Source: UMGS172 sp045587185
GTDB taxonomy: Bacteria > Bacillota > Clostridia > Oscillospirales > Acutalibacteraceae
Direction: 5' to 3'
Length of the DNA stretch: 64,000 bases
NCBI GenBank assembly: GCA_045587185.1
Contig: JAZNBS010000005.1
Location: 23,737-87,736 of the forward strand
The notes beneath the pieces are model-generated. The model did no database searches and was not told the origin of the DNA. It saw nothing but the letters and a program-made list of their open reading frames with translations. Positions 8,920-16,205 of the stretch are shown piece by piece (position 1 is the stretch's first letter; each line of letters begins with the position of its first letter). Both the position numbers and the translations under genes were made by a program.

Positions 8920-8977
8920 CTATTGCTGAGATTTTATGAATATATAGAAGTATAAACTTATTTTAGGAGAGAAAAAT

Positions 8978-10504
8978 ATGGAATTTAATAAAACCGAAAA
9001 CAGCCTGTACTATTTAAAAAATATTCACGAAACATCGGTGGAACAGAGCGTTGATACCGAGTTTTCTCTGCCGGACTACTATCCTGAAATTTCAAAAATA
9101 CTGAAATGCCTTGCAGATGTCAATGTTATGTCATCACAGTGCGGCGAAAACGGTGTGAACATCGGCGGTCAAGTGGCAATGACTGTGCTTTATACCGACC
9201 CTGAGGGCCAAATTAACAGTTTTTCGCATACATATCCTTTTTCGAAAAATATTGATTTTAAGGGTGCAGACGGCGCCTTTGCAGATGTTTTGGCAAATGT
9301 AAATTATCTTAATACCAAAGCAATGGGGCCAAGAAAGATAGAGATACACGGCTCGGTTGCGTTGGCAGTCACCGTAAATGGAGTTCAAGAAAAAATCGTA
9401 ATATCTGAAATAGATTGTGACGACGTTTATGCAAAACGCAAGGGTCATACAGTTACAATGCCTTTACAAACAGTAAATAAAGGTGTTTTTCTTGAGGATG
9501 ATATTGTTATTTCGCAGACCAAACCTTCAGTTGCGAAAATACTGAGAAGCAACGCTGTCGCCAAGATATCGGAATGTAAGGTTATAGGTGAAAAGATGGT
9601 TGTAAAGGGAGACGTTGAACTGGAAATTCTTTACTGCCCGCCACAAAACGGCAGACCTGTTTTGATTAAGGAAGAACGCGGATTCTCTCAAATGGTGGAA
9701 TGTTCTTATAAAGAAGCAGAGATTGGCTTTGATGCGTTTGCCACGGTTTGCGCATTTGAACTCAGACCCAAAACTTCTCTTGACGGTGAGGTTCGAAATA
9801 TTGCTTTTGAGGCTAAAATCAACATTGATTTCCACCCATTTGTAACTAAGACGATTGAGTTTGTATCGGACATTATATCCTGCCGATATAATGCTGATAT
9901 CGGTCTTGAAGGTATAGTTGTTGAGGACTTACTTGACCGTTTTTCAGAAAATTTTGTCTGTAAAAAGAATATTGACTATTCCGGTGGAGTGTTGTCGGAT
10001 ATTTATGATGTGTGGTGCAAACCTTGTGTTGAGTTTGTTACCGCAGATGGGCAGGACATTTTAGTAAGAGGTAATGTCCTTGTTAATATACTAGGTTGCG
10101 ACAGTGATTCTGAAACGGTGCTTATTGAACGTAATATTGAATTTGAACACCGACACAGTTGCCCGAAAATAGCAGAACTTGTGAGATGCAAACCGTCTGT
10201 TTTCGTAGCAGCGGTTAACACATCGCTCAATTCTGATGCAACTCTTGATATTGCGGTAGAATTGAATATCAGCGCAACTGTTTTCAGTTGTGATAAGGTT
10301 GATGCTGTGACTATTATAAAAATAGGTGACGCACCAATACAAAAGGACAACGGAACGGCAGTCGTTCTGTATTTTGCCGAAGATGAAACCGTTTGGCAGG
10401 TCGCTAAAAAATACACAACATCGCCCGATGCACTTTGCAAAGTAAACAATATTGAAAGCGTGGATACCGTTTGCAACAAAATGTTGCTTATTCCTATCGT
10501 GTAA
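8978..10504 (+). CDS. SPOCS/LysM spore-coat morphogenetic protein, SipL-like
   Basis: 508 residues made of repeated SPOCS (DUF3794) domains, roughly at 30-115, 175-275 and 320-415, and a C-terminal LysM domain (~460-506; DETVWQVAKKYTTSPDALC ending in MLLIPIV). This architecture and length are those of Clostridioides difficile SipL, which binds SpoIVA through its LysM domain and replaces SpoVID in coat assembly. The neighbour spoVM encodes the other SpoIVA partner, which fits. No signal peptide, as expected for a mother-cell cytosolic protein. The ribosome-binding site AGGAGAG precedes ATG 8978. Other DUF3794-LysM paralogs exist in Clostridia, so orthology to SipL is inferred. Confidence 0.8.
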   Translation: MEFNKTENSLYYLKNIHETSVEQSVDTEFSLPDYYPEISKILKCLADVNVMSSQCGENGVNIGGQVAMTVLYTDPEGQINSFSHTYPFSKNIDFKGADGAFADVLANVNYLNTKAMGPRKIEIHGSVALAVTVNGVQEKIVISEIDCDDVYAKRKGHTVTMPLQTVNKGVFLEDDIVISQTKPSVAKILRSNAVAKISECKVIGEKMVVKGDVELEILYCPPQNGRPVLIKEERGFSQMVECSYKEAEIGFDAFATVCAFELRPKTSLDGEVRNIAFEAKINIDFHPFVTKTIEFVSDIISCRYNADIGLEGIVVEDLLDRFSENFVCKKNIDYSGGVLSDIYDVWCKPCVEFVTADGQDILVRGNVLVNILGCDSDSETVLIERNIEFEHRHSCPKIAELVRCKPSVFVAAVNTSLNSDATLDIAVELNISATVFSCDKVDAVTIIKIGDAPIQKDNGTAVVLYFAEDETVWQVAKKYTTSPDALCKVNNIESVDTVCNKMLLIPIV

Positions 10505-10514
10505 AACCTAAGAA

Positions 10515-10543
10515 AAGGGATGACCCCCTTCGGGTCATCCCTT
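10515..10543. terminator. Bidirectional intrinsic terminator
   Basis: A perfect 12-bp stem, AAGGGATGACCC (10515-10526) with GGGTCATCCCTT (10532-10543), and a 5-base loop, flanked by A- and T-rich sequence on both sides. It separates the SPOCS/LysM gene (+) from the converging aquaporin gene (-) and can serve both. Confidence 0.9.
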
Positions 10544-10575
10544 AAATTTATGATATTATACATATGTGAAGAAAA

Positions 10576-11250
10576 TCAAACGTTTTCTTCCTTGTCTTTA
10601 AGAAGATAAATGTAAACGAATGCGGCGGCAACAGCACCCAAAACTGGACCGATGAGGAATACCCAGTAATCTTTAATGGCACCATCGGCAAATAGGGCGG
10701 GACCAAAACTTCTAGCGGGGTTAACCGAAGTTCCGGTTACGTTGATACCGAACAGATGTACCAATGTGAGGGTGAGACCGATGATTATTCCCGAAATGTT
10801 GGAAAACTCCTTTTTAGAGGTTACAACGAAAATTACAAGAACAAAGATAAAGGTGAGAATTATCTCAAGTGTAAGAGAGGTAAGAATTCCGTCACCGTTT
10901 GATGAGATGGCGTTTGCGCCGTAAGAACAAGCACCCATTGAGATTTCATCAAAATACAAGAAGTGTACAAAACTTGCGGCGGTTGCACCTACAAATTGAG
11001 CAACGACATATCCTGCAAGGTCAATTAGTGAGAGTTTGCCGTTCAAAAACATTGCAACAGATACCGCGGGGTTAATGTGACATCCTGAAATTGAACCAAT
11101 GGTGTATGCCATTGCAACAATAACAAGGCCAAACGCAAGTGCAGTTGCTACTGTGTTGGCACCTGTCACGATTGCCGTACCGCAAGCAACAAATACCAAA
11201 ACAAATGTGCCGATAAACTCAGCAATGTACTTTTTCCAATCAAGAACCAT
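10576..11250 (-). CDS. aqpZ: Aquaporin (AqpZ-like water channel)
   Basis: Membrane water channel of the MIP family, 224 residues with six predicted helices. The two NPA loops are GCHINPAVSVAMF and GTSVNPARSFGPAL. The VHLFGINVTGTSVNPAR segment keeps the His and Arg of the narrow selectivity filter of E. coli AqpZ, and the Asp typical of glycerol facilitators after NPAR is absent, so water rather than glycerol is the likely substrate. I chose the start at 11250 because AAAGGAGG lies just upstream on the minus strand; an in-frame extension upstream crosses that site. It is a single-gene unit with its own promoter and terminator. Confidence 0.92.
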   Translation of the reverse strand: MVLDWKKYIAEFIGTFVLVFVACGTAIVTGANTVATALAFGLVIVAMAYTIGSISGCHINPAVSVAMFLNGKLSLIDLAGYVVAQFVGATAASFVHFLYFDEISMGACSYGANAISSNGDGILTSLTLEIILTFIFVLVIFVVTSKKEFSNISGIIIGLTLTLVHLFGINVTGTSVNPARSFGPALFADGAIKDYWVFLIGPVLGAVAAAFVYIYLLKDKEENV

Positions 11251-11296
11251 AAGATTTCCTCCTTTATTTATCCTCGGTGGGATATATTGCATTTAT

Positions 11297-11325
11297 ATTA
11301 TATAAAAGATAACAGAAATTTTCAA
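11297..11325 (-). promoter_or_regulatory. Sigma-A type promoter for the aquaporin gene
   Basis: On the minus strand TTGAAA (11320-11325) and TATAAT (11297-11302) are separated by 17 bases, about 45 bases upstream of the aquaporin start codon. Confidence 0.7.
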
Positions 11326-11427
11326 TGATAAATAATAAAAAAATTATATTAAAACAAACATTTTTCATATATGACAAAAATGTGCTTATTCATTGTTAAG
11401 GGTAACTGTGATGGGTTGTTATTTCAC

Positions 11428-11456
11428 TTGACAATACATTTGAGTAATGATAATAT
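11428..11456 (+). promoter_or_regulatory. Sigma-A type promoter for the zinc-ribbon membrane protein
   Basis: TTGACA (11428-11433), 17-base spacer, TAATAT (11451-11456). Transcription would begin near 11463, inside the zinc-ribbon remnant, giving a leader of about 100 bases before the ATG at 11565. Confidence 0.75.
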
Positions 11457-11460
11457 ATTT

Positions 11461-11547
11461 ATGTAAAACGTCCGTTTTTGTATTGTATGCGGTAATAAAG
11501 TATCACCAAATGCCGCTTTCTGTACACAATGCGGAAGTAAATTATAA
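11461..11547 (+). pseudogene. Zinc-ribbon micro-gene with a stop at codon 2 (remnant)
   Basis: The frame from ATG 11461 reads Met, stop (TAA 11464-11466), then without interruption NVRFCIVCGNKVSPNAAFC and TQCGSKL to TAA 11545. This is a textbook CxxC-x12-CxxC zinc ribbon (FCIVCG and FCTQCG). Changing TAA to AAA would restore a 28-residue zinc-ribbon peptide starting MKNVRF. No ATG, GTG or TTG follows the stop in this frame and no ribosome-binding site precedes the ATG, so it is probably untranslated and now forms the leader of the next zinc-ribbon gene. Confidence 0.6.
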
Positions 11548-11564
11548 AAAGGAGATATTGAATT

Positions 11565-13499
11565 ATGTTGTGTCCTAAATGCGAAAACCAAATAAAAGAC
11601 GGTGACAAGTTCTGCGAGAAATGCGGAGTAGCAGTGGAAGAAACCGTAGCAACTGAAGAAATTCGGTCTGAAGAAACAATTTCTGATAATGATGTTGTTG
11701 AAGAAACCAAGATTTCTGAGAAAACCGCATCTTCGGTTGAACCGTCTGTTGAGAAAAAAGATAAAGTGTCAAAGCCAAAGTCTAAGAAAAAGACTGTTAT
11801 AATAAGTGTTATTGCCGCAGTACTGGCGGCGGTTGCTGTTTGTTCTGTTTTCCTTTGGGAATATATTGAAAACACAGCGGTCAAGACCTTTTCTTCGCCC
11901 ACGTCATACTACCATTATGTAGAGACTAAAAATATCTCAACTATTTCAAAATCTGCAGGTCGTTTTGTCAAGATGGTCAACGGCAGTGCTAACGGTGATT
12001 TCGGTACTAGCGGTGAATTCAAAATTTTGTTGGGTGACATTCTGATTGACAAAATTGCAACCGAAACCGGTATAGACAAGCAAAACATTTCATGGCTTTC
12101 AGAAGCAGGAATAAGAATGGATACGGCTATGACCGGTAATCTTTCATCCGCTAAGGGTGATATTACCCTTAACGGAAAGACCATTCTTGGAATGGAACTT
12201 ATCTTCGACAGTGAAGATTACTGTTGTTATCTGCGTTGCCCTCAGTTAAATCAGCAGTATGCCCTTATAGATTTTTCTGCAATCAATGACCTTAATATGC
12301 AGATCCCCCAAGTTTCGATTGATTGGGATAATATGCCCGATGACGAAACGGTTGAGCAGTTGATTGAAAAATATCTCACTATTGCCATTGAATCGTTTGA
12401 TGATGTCAGTGAAATATCGGACACTGTTACTGCAAACGGCGTTTCGCAGAACTGCACAAGACTTACCGTTAAAATAAACGAAAATTCTCTTAAAAAGGTT
12501 GTAAAGGCTGTTTTGAGGGAAGTTAAAACCGACAAGGATATTGAAGAAATTATCAAGAATATCGCCGAGATGAGCGGTGAAACCGATGTCAATGAAACAT
12601 ACAGCGCATTTGTTGAATCTGTAAATGCGGCTCTTGATAAAATTGACGAAACGCCTATTGATGAGTTTGAATTTAAGATTATCAGTTGGGTTGACTCAAA
12701 GGGTGATGTTATCGGCCGTGAGATTGATTTTGGGAATATGCTCGGCTCTTCTGATTTTAACTTTAGATATGCAACTACTCATGACGGTACCGATGTTGGT
12801 ATTGAGACCGTTGTCGGCAATAGTGAGGGTCTTTTCAAGGTGCTTGGTAAGGGTAAGATAAACGGCACAAAAATGAATGGCGATTTGAAAATTATTTTCA
12901 ATGATAAGGAATATTTCAATGTCAATATTAAGAACTATGATATTGACCTTATTGAGGATAATTATGTAAACGGTATTTTTACCATTACTGTTTCAAAGGA
13001 TTTTTGCGATATGCTTGCTGATGAACTCGGTATTTCCCAAAAAGATGCCGAATCGCTTCAAAAGTGCGCATTGAGACTTGAGGTTGAATCCTCTGAAAAA
13101 TCCGGCATTGTTTCTGCGTCTATCCTTTATGAGGAAAAATTGGTTATCGGTGTTTCAACTTCGTCCAAGCAAACAAACATAAATAAGGTTACTTTGCCCG
13201 AGAGTTATGCAAAACTTGACAGTGATACTGAAATTCAAAACTATTTATCAGCATTTGATACCGATAAATTGTTGCAGTCACTCAAAGACGCAGGTATGCC
13301 CGAAAGTCTTTTAGATTCATTGAGTGATATGGGAAGCGGCGGATTCGCTGATGACCCTGACTACGGATATGATGAAGATTATGGCATTGATGAAGATTAT
13401 GGGTTTGACGATGATTTGGGATTGGAAGATGACTATGATTTTGGTGACGGAAATGGCATCGATGACTTTATGACCGATGACCTTGACGCTATGTTTTAA
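11565..13499 (+). CDS. Zinc-ribbon single-pass membrane protein with large extracellular region and acidic tail
   Basis: 644 residues, function unknown. An N-terminal zinc ribbon (LCPKCENQ and FCEKCG, residues 2-21) is followed by an acidic/Lys-rich linker, one transmembrane helix (~71-92) and an extracellular region of ~500 residues without recognisable catalytic motifs. The last ~50 residues are an acidic Asp/Glu/Tyr/Gly repeat (GYDEDYGIDEDYGFDDD and on). The layout resembles the TcaA/YvbJ-type proteins of Firmicutes, where a cytosolic zinc ribbon is joined through a helix to an outside domain. A good ribosome-binding site (AAGGAG) precedes ATG 11565. A second, shorter zinc-ribbon membrane protein follows. 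Confidence 0.75.
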   Translation: MLCPKCENQIKDGDKFCEKCGVAVEETVATEEIRSEETISDNDVVEETKISEKTASSVEPSVEKKDKVSKPKSKKKTVIISVIAAVLAAVAVCSVFLWEYIENTAVKTFSSPTSYYHYVETKNISTISKSAGRFVKMVNGSANGDFGTSGEFKILLGDILIDKIATETGIDKQNISWLSEAGIRMDTAMTGNLSSAKGDITLNGKTILGMELIFDSEDYCCYLRCPQLNQQYALIDFSAINDLNMQIPQVSIDWDNMPDDETVEQLIEKYLTIAIESFDDVSEISDTVTANGVSQNCTRLTVKINENSLKKVVKAVLREVKTDKDIEEIIKNIAEMSGETDVNETYSAFVESVNAALDKIDETPIDEFEFKIISWVDSKGDVIGREIDFGNMLGSSDFNFRYATTHDGTDVGIETVVGNSEGLFKVLGKGKINGTKMNGDLKIIFNDKEYFNVNIKNYDIDLIEDNYVNGIFTITVSKDFCDMLADELGISQKDAESLQKCALRLEVESSEKSGIVSASILYEEKLVIGVSTSSKQTNINKVTLPESYAKLDSDTEIQNYLSAFDTDKLLQSLKDAGMPESLLDSLSDMGSGGFADDPDYGYDEDYGIDEDYGFDDDLGLEDDYDFGDGNGIDDFMTDDLDAMF

Positions 13500-13545
13500 A
13501 AGTCAAATAAACCTTTTTCAAATTGTTTTATAAGATAATAAAAAC

Positions 13546-13586
13546 TAAAGCCGGAAACAGAGTTCAAAACTTGGTTTTCGGCTTTA
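13546..13586 (+). terminator. Intrinsic-type hairpin
   Basis: TAAAGCCGGAAAC (13546-13558) pairs with GTTTTCGGCTTTA (13574-13586) over 13 bp with one G-U. Only a weak T-run follows. It lies between the two zinc-ribbon genes and just before the next promoter. Confidence 0.65.
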
Positions 13587-13590
13587 ATAC

Positions 13591-13619
13591 TTGACTTTAT
13601 AAGGTCGTTGTGTTAAAAT
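13591..13619 (+). promoter_or_regulatory. Sigma-A type promoter for the second zinc-ribbon gene
   Basis: TTGACT (13591-13596), 17-base spacer, TAAAAT (13614-13619), about 37 bases upstream of ATG 13656. Confidence 0.7.
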
Positions 13620-13655
13620 TTTTAAAGAAAATATGATATTTGTGAGGTAGTTTTT

Positions 13656-14357
13656 ATGAGTAAATTTTGCGGAAATTGTGGCACTGAACTTCAGGATGAT
13701 GTCGTTGTCTGCACTAATTGCGGAATGAATGTTGCGCCTGTAAATTATGTGTCTGAACCTCAAAATAACATCAACGATAATTTGACTCCCGCGGAAAAAA
13801 TTGCGTCAGTTGCCAAGGATAAAACAATTTGGTTTATTGACAAAATGAAGAATGATAAAAAGCTTATGAGTGTGGTTTTGGGCGTTGCTGCCGGTTTTGT
13901 CGCATTGATTATTGCTCTTGTTGTTATTTTTAGCATTGGCGGTTATAATAAAGCAATACAGAATTATATTGATGCGACCTATTTCGGTGATGTCGATGCT
14001 TATGTTGACTGTGTTCCTGAGGAATATCTCGATTCTATGCTTGAACTTTCGGGTAAGACTAAAAAGGAATTCAAAGAAAGTTTTGAGAAGGCCTATGATT
14101 CGGTGGTTGGGACATATAAGGCAAAGTACGGCGACGATTATTCTGTTGATTTCAAGGTTGTTGACGAGTTTGAACTTGAAGGTGACGACTATGACGAGTT
14201 CCTTGATGACTTAAAGACACTCGGAATTGCAAAAAAGTCGGTTTCTGAAGCCTATGAAATTGAGGTTGAGTTCACCATTGATGGGGACAAAAAACGTGAA
14301 ACTGTTGACAAGGATTTTGTTGCCGTGAAGATAGACGGCACATGGTATTTGCAATAA
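13656..14357 (+). CDS. Zinc-ribbon membrane protein with NTF2-like extracellular domain
   Basis: 233 residues. The zinc ribbon is MSKFCGNCGTELQDDVVVC and TNCG, then a ~40-residue linker, one transmembrane helix (~70-93, rich in Val/Ile/Leu), and an outside domain of ~135 residues. That domain begins with YNKAIQNYIDATYFGDVDAY and ends FVAVKIDGTWYLQ; the closing K-x-D-G-x-W-Y is typical of NTF2-like/DUF4878-type domains, but this is a resemblance only. The ribosome-binding site GAGGTAG lies before ATG 13656. It has its own promoter and terminator. Together with the preceding 644-residue protein it may form a membrane sensor or cell-wall pair; function unknown. Confidence 0.75.
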   Translation: MSKFCGNCGTELQDDVVVCTNCGMNVAPVNYVSEPQNNINDNLTPAEKIASVAKDKTIWFIDKMKNDKKLMSVVLGVAAGFVALIIALVVIFSIGGYNKAIQNYIDATYFGDVDAYVDCVPEEYLDSMLELSGKTKKEFKESFEKAYDSVVGTYKAKYGDDYSVDFKVVDEFELEGDDYDEFLDDLKTLGIAKKSVSEAYEIEVEFTIDGDKKRETVDKDFVAVKIDGTWYLQ

Positions 14358-14365
14358 TTAACATT

Positions 14366-14393
14366 CACCCGTGATTTTTTCACGGGTGTTTTT
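14366..14393 (+). terminator. Intrinsic terminator
   Basis: Stem CACCCGTGA (14366-14374) with TCACGGGTG (14380-14388), 5-base loop, and a T-run 14389-14393. It ends the second zinc-ribbon gene 20 bases before asnS. Confidence 0.85.
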
Positions 14394-14413
14394 GAAAAAT
14401 TGGTTTGGTGAAT

Positions 14414-15808
14414 ATGAAAAGAACACATTTTAAAGAACTTTATTCAAACATTGAAACATTTAACGGCAAGACGGTTACGGTTGGCGGTTGGGCAAGAAGC
14501 ATTCGTGATTCAAAATCGTTTGGGTTTATTGACCTTAATGACGGAAGTTGTTTTAAAGGAGTGCAGATTGTTTTTGAACGTGAAAAAATCGCAAATTACG
14601 ACGAGATTGCCAGCCTTAATGTCGGCTCTGCCGTCGTTGTAAAAGGAAAGGTTATAGCAACCCCTGAAAACAAGCAACCGTTTGAGATAAACGCTGAGGA
14701 GATTGCTGTTGAGGGCACATCGACGCCGGATTATCCTTTGCAAAAAAAACGTCATACAGTTGAATATTTGCGTGAACAAGCCTATTTGAGACCACGCACC
14801 AATCTGTTTTCAGCGGTCTTTCGTGTCAGAAGTGAGATTGCCTTTGCCATCCATCAGTTCTTCAACAAAAAAGGCTTTGTATATGTTCACACTCCTCTAA
14901 TTACAGGTTCAGACTGCGAGGGTGCAGGTGAGATGTTCCGCGTCACAACACTTGATTTTAATAATATCCCTAAAACCGACAACGGGAGTATCGATTGGTC
15001 GAAAGACTTTTTTGGAAAAAGTGCCAACCTGACTGTTTCAGGACAACTTGAGGGCGAAACCTTTGCCTTGGCTTTCGGTAATATCTATACTTTTGGTCCG
15101 ACTTTCCGCGCTGAAAACTCCAACACCGCGCGTCATGCGGCAGAATTCTGGATGATTGAGCCTGAGATGGCTTTTGCCGACCTTGGTGACGATATGGAAC
15201 TCGCGTGGGATATGATAAAATATATCATCAACCACGTTTTGTCAAAATGCAAGCAGGAACTTGAGTTTTTTAACAGTTTTGTTGATAAAACTCTGTTGGA
15301 AAGACTCAATTCTCTCGCTAACTCGGACTATCACAAAGTGACATATACCGAGGCTGTTCAACTGCTCAAATCAAGCGGTGAGGATTTTAAATATCCCGTG
15401 GAGTGGGGAAGTGACCTTCAGACCGAACATGAGAGATATCTTACAGAAAAGGTTTTCAAAAAACCTGTTTTTGTTGTCGATTACCCCAAGGAGATAAAGT
15501 CATTCTATATGCGTCTTAACGATGACGGTAAAACCGTTGCCGCGATGGACCTGCTTGTGCCAGGTGTGGGTGAGATTATTGGTGGAAGTCAGCGAGAAGA
15601 AAGACTTGATGTTTTGCTTGAGCGTATGAGGGAATGCGGTCTTAAAGAAGAGGATTATTGGTGGTACGTTAATCTCCGTAAGTACGGTGGAACAAAACAC
15701 GCAGGCTTCGGTCTTGGGTTTGAACGTATCGTTATGTATCTTACGGGTGTTTCCAATATCCGAGATGTTATTCCTTATCCCAGAACAGTGGGCAATGCTG
15801 AATATTAA
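14414..15808 (+). CDS. asnS: Asparaginyl-tRNA synthetase
   Basis: Class IIb synthetase charging tRNA-Asn. N-terminal OB-fold anticodon domain (~15-110), then the catalytic core with motif 2 (FRAENSNTARHAAEFWMIEP) and motif 3 (GFGLGFERIVMYLTGV), ending in the family signature IPYPRTVGNAEY. The Asn-type rather than Asp-type assignment rests on the NTARHAAEFW and IPYPRT-x-G-x-AEY features. 464 residues from ATG 14414; TTG and GTG codons just upstream are in frame but less likely. The 56-base gap upstream is too short for a T-box. Confidence 0.95.
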   Translation: MKRTHFKELYSNIETFNGKTVTVGGWARSIRDSKSFGFIDLNDGSCFKGVQIVFEREKIANYDEIASLNVGSAVVVKGKVIATPENKQPFEINAEEIAVEGTSTPDYPLQKKRHTVEYLREQAYLRPRTNLFSAVFRVRSEIAFAIHQFFNKKGFVYVHTPLITGSDCEGAGEMFRVTTLDFNNIPKTDNGSIDWSKDFFGKSANLTVSGQLEGETFALAFGNIYTFGPTFRAENSNTARHAAEFWMIEPEMAFADLGDDMELAWDMIKYIINHVLSKCKQELEFFNSFVDKTLLERLNSLANSDYHKVTYTEAVQLLKSSGEDFKYPVEWGSDLQTEHERYLTEKVFKKPVFVVDYPKEIKSFYMRLNDDGKTVAAMDLLVPGVGEIIGGSQREERLDVLLERMRECGLKEEDYWWYVNLRKYGGTKHAGFGLGFERIVMYLTGVSNIRDVIPYPRTVGNAEY

Positions 15809-15817
15809 TCTGAATTT

Positions 15818-15862
15818 ACCGTGTGATTTTTTGTGTCAAAAATTTCACACGGTTTTGTTTTT
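15818..15862 (+). terminator. Intrinsic terminator after asnS
   Basis: ACCGTGTGA (15818-15826) pairs with TCACACGGT (15845-15853) and is followed by a T-rich tract to 15862. Confidence 0.8.
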
Positions 15863-15929
15863 ATGTACATATTTCGGGACATATACTCTGATATAATATA
15901 ATATATATGATAAGAAAGGGGAAATTGCC

Positions 15930-16190
15930 TTGAAATCGGTTGCAATATCGTTTATTATTATAATGGTAGTTTATGTTTGTCTTTTTTTGTATTTCTGTTA
16001 CAAAAACGGTAAACTTTTAAAGACTTTAATGTTATCTTGTCTTTCGGGTCTGGCAGTGTTTACGGTTGTCAATCTTCTGTCGGATTTCACGGGTGTTTAT
16101 ATTCCTGTTAATTGGTATACTACCGGTTCTGCTGCAACGTTTGGTGTTCCTGGTGTACTTTGTTTGCTAACTCTAAGAATGATTCTTTGA
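15930..16190 (+). CDS. bofA: BofA-family pro-sigma-K processing inhibitor-like membrane protein
   Basis: 86 residues with two or three hydrophobic helices. The C-terminal half, NLLSDFTGVYIPVNWYTTG and then FGVPGVLCLLTL, matches the BofA pattern (N-L-x-x-x-x-G-x-x-IP-x-N ... G-x-PG-x-x-L). In Bacillus BofA holds the SpoIVFB protease inactive until late sporulation; many Clostridia keep BofA-like proteins. TTG 15930 is the start, with AAAGGGGA at 15915-15922. A TATAAT at 15892-15897 lies upstream without a clear -35 box. Identification is from pattern only. Confidence 0.75.
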   Translation: MKSVAISFIIIMVVYVCLFLYFCYKNGKLLKTLMLSCLSGLAVFTVVNLLSDFTGVYIPVNWYTTGSAATFGVPGVLCLLTLRMIL

Positions 16191-16205
16191 TTTTTGAGGT
16201 GTGGG

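Noticed and set aside
11459..11902. A 147-residue minus-strand frame over the start of the zinc-ribbon gene
   Set aside because: It is antisense to a real gene with zinc-ribbon motif and promoter; composition is that of a shadow frame.
14358..14413. A T-box leader for asnS
   Set aside because: Only 56 bases separate the genes and they are occupied by the terminator of the preceding gene; no T-box sequence is visible.
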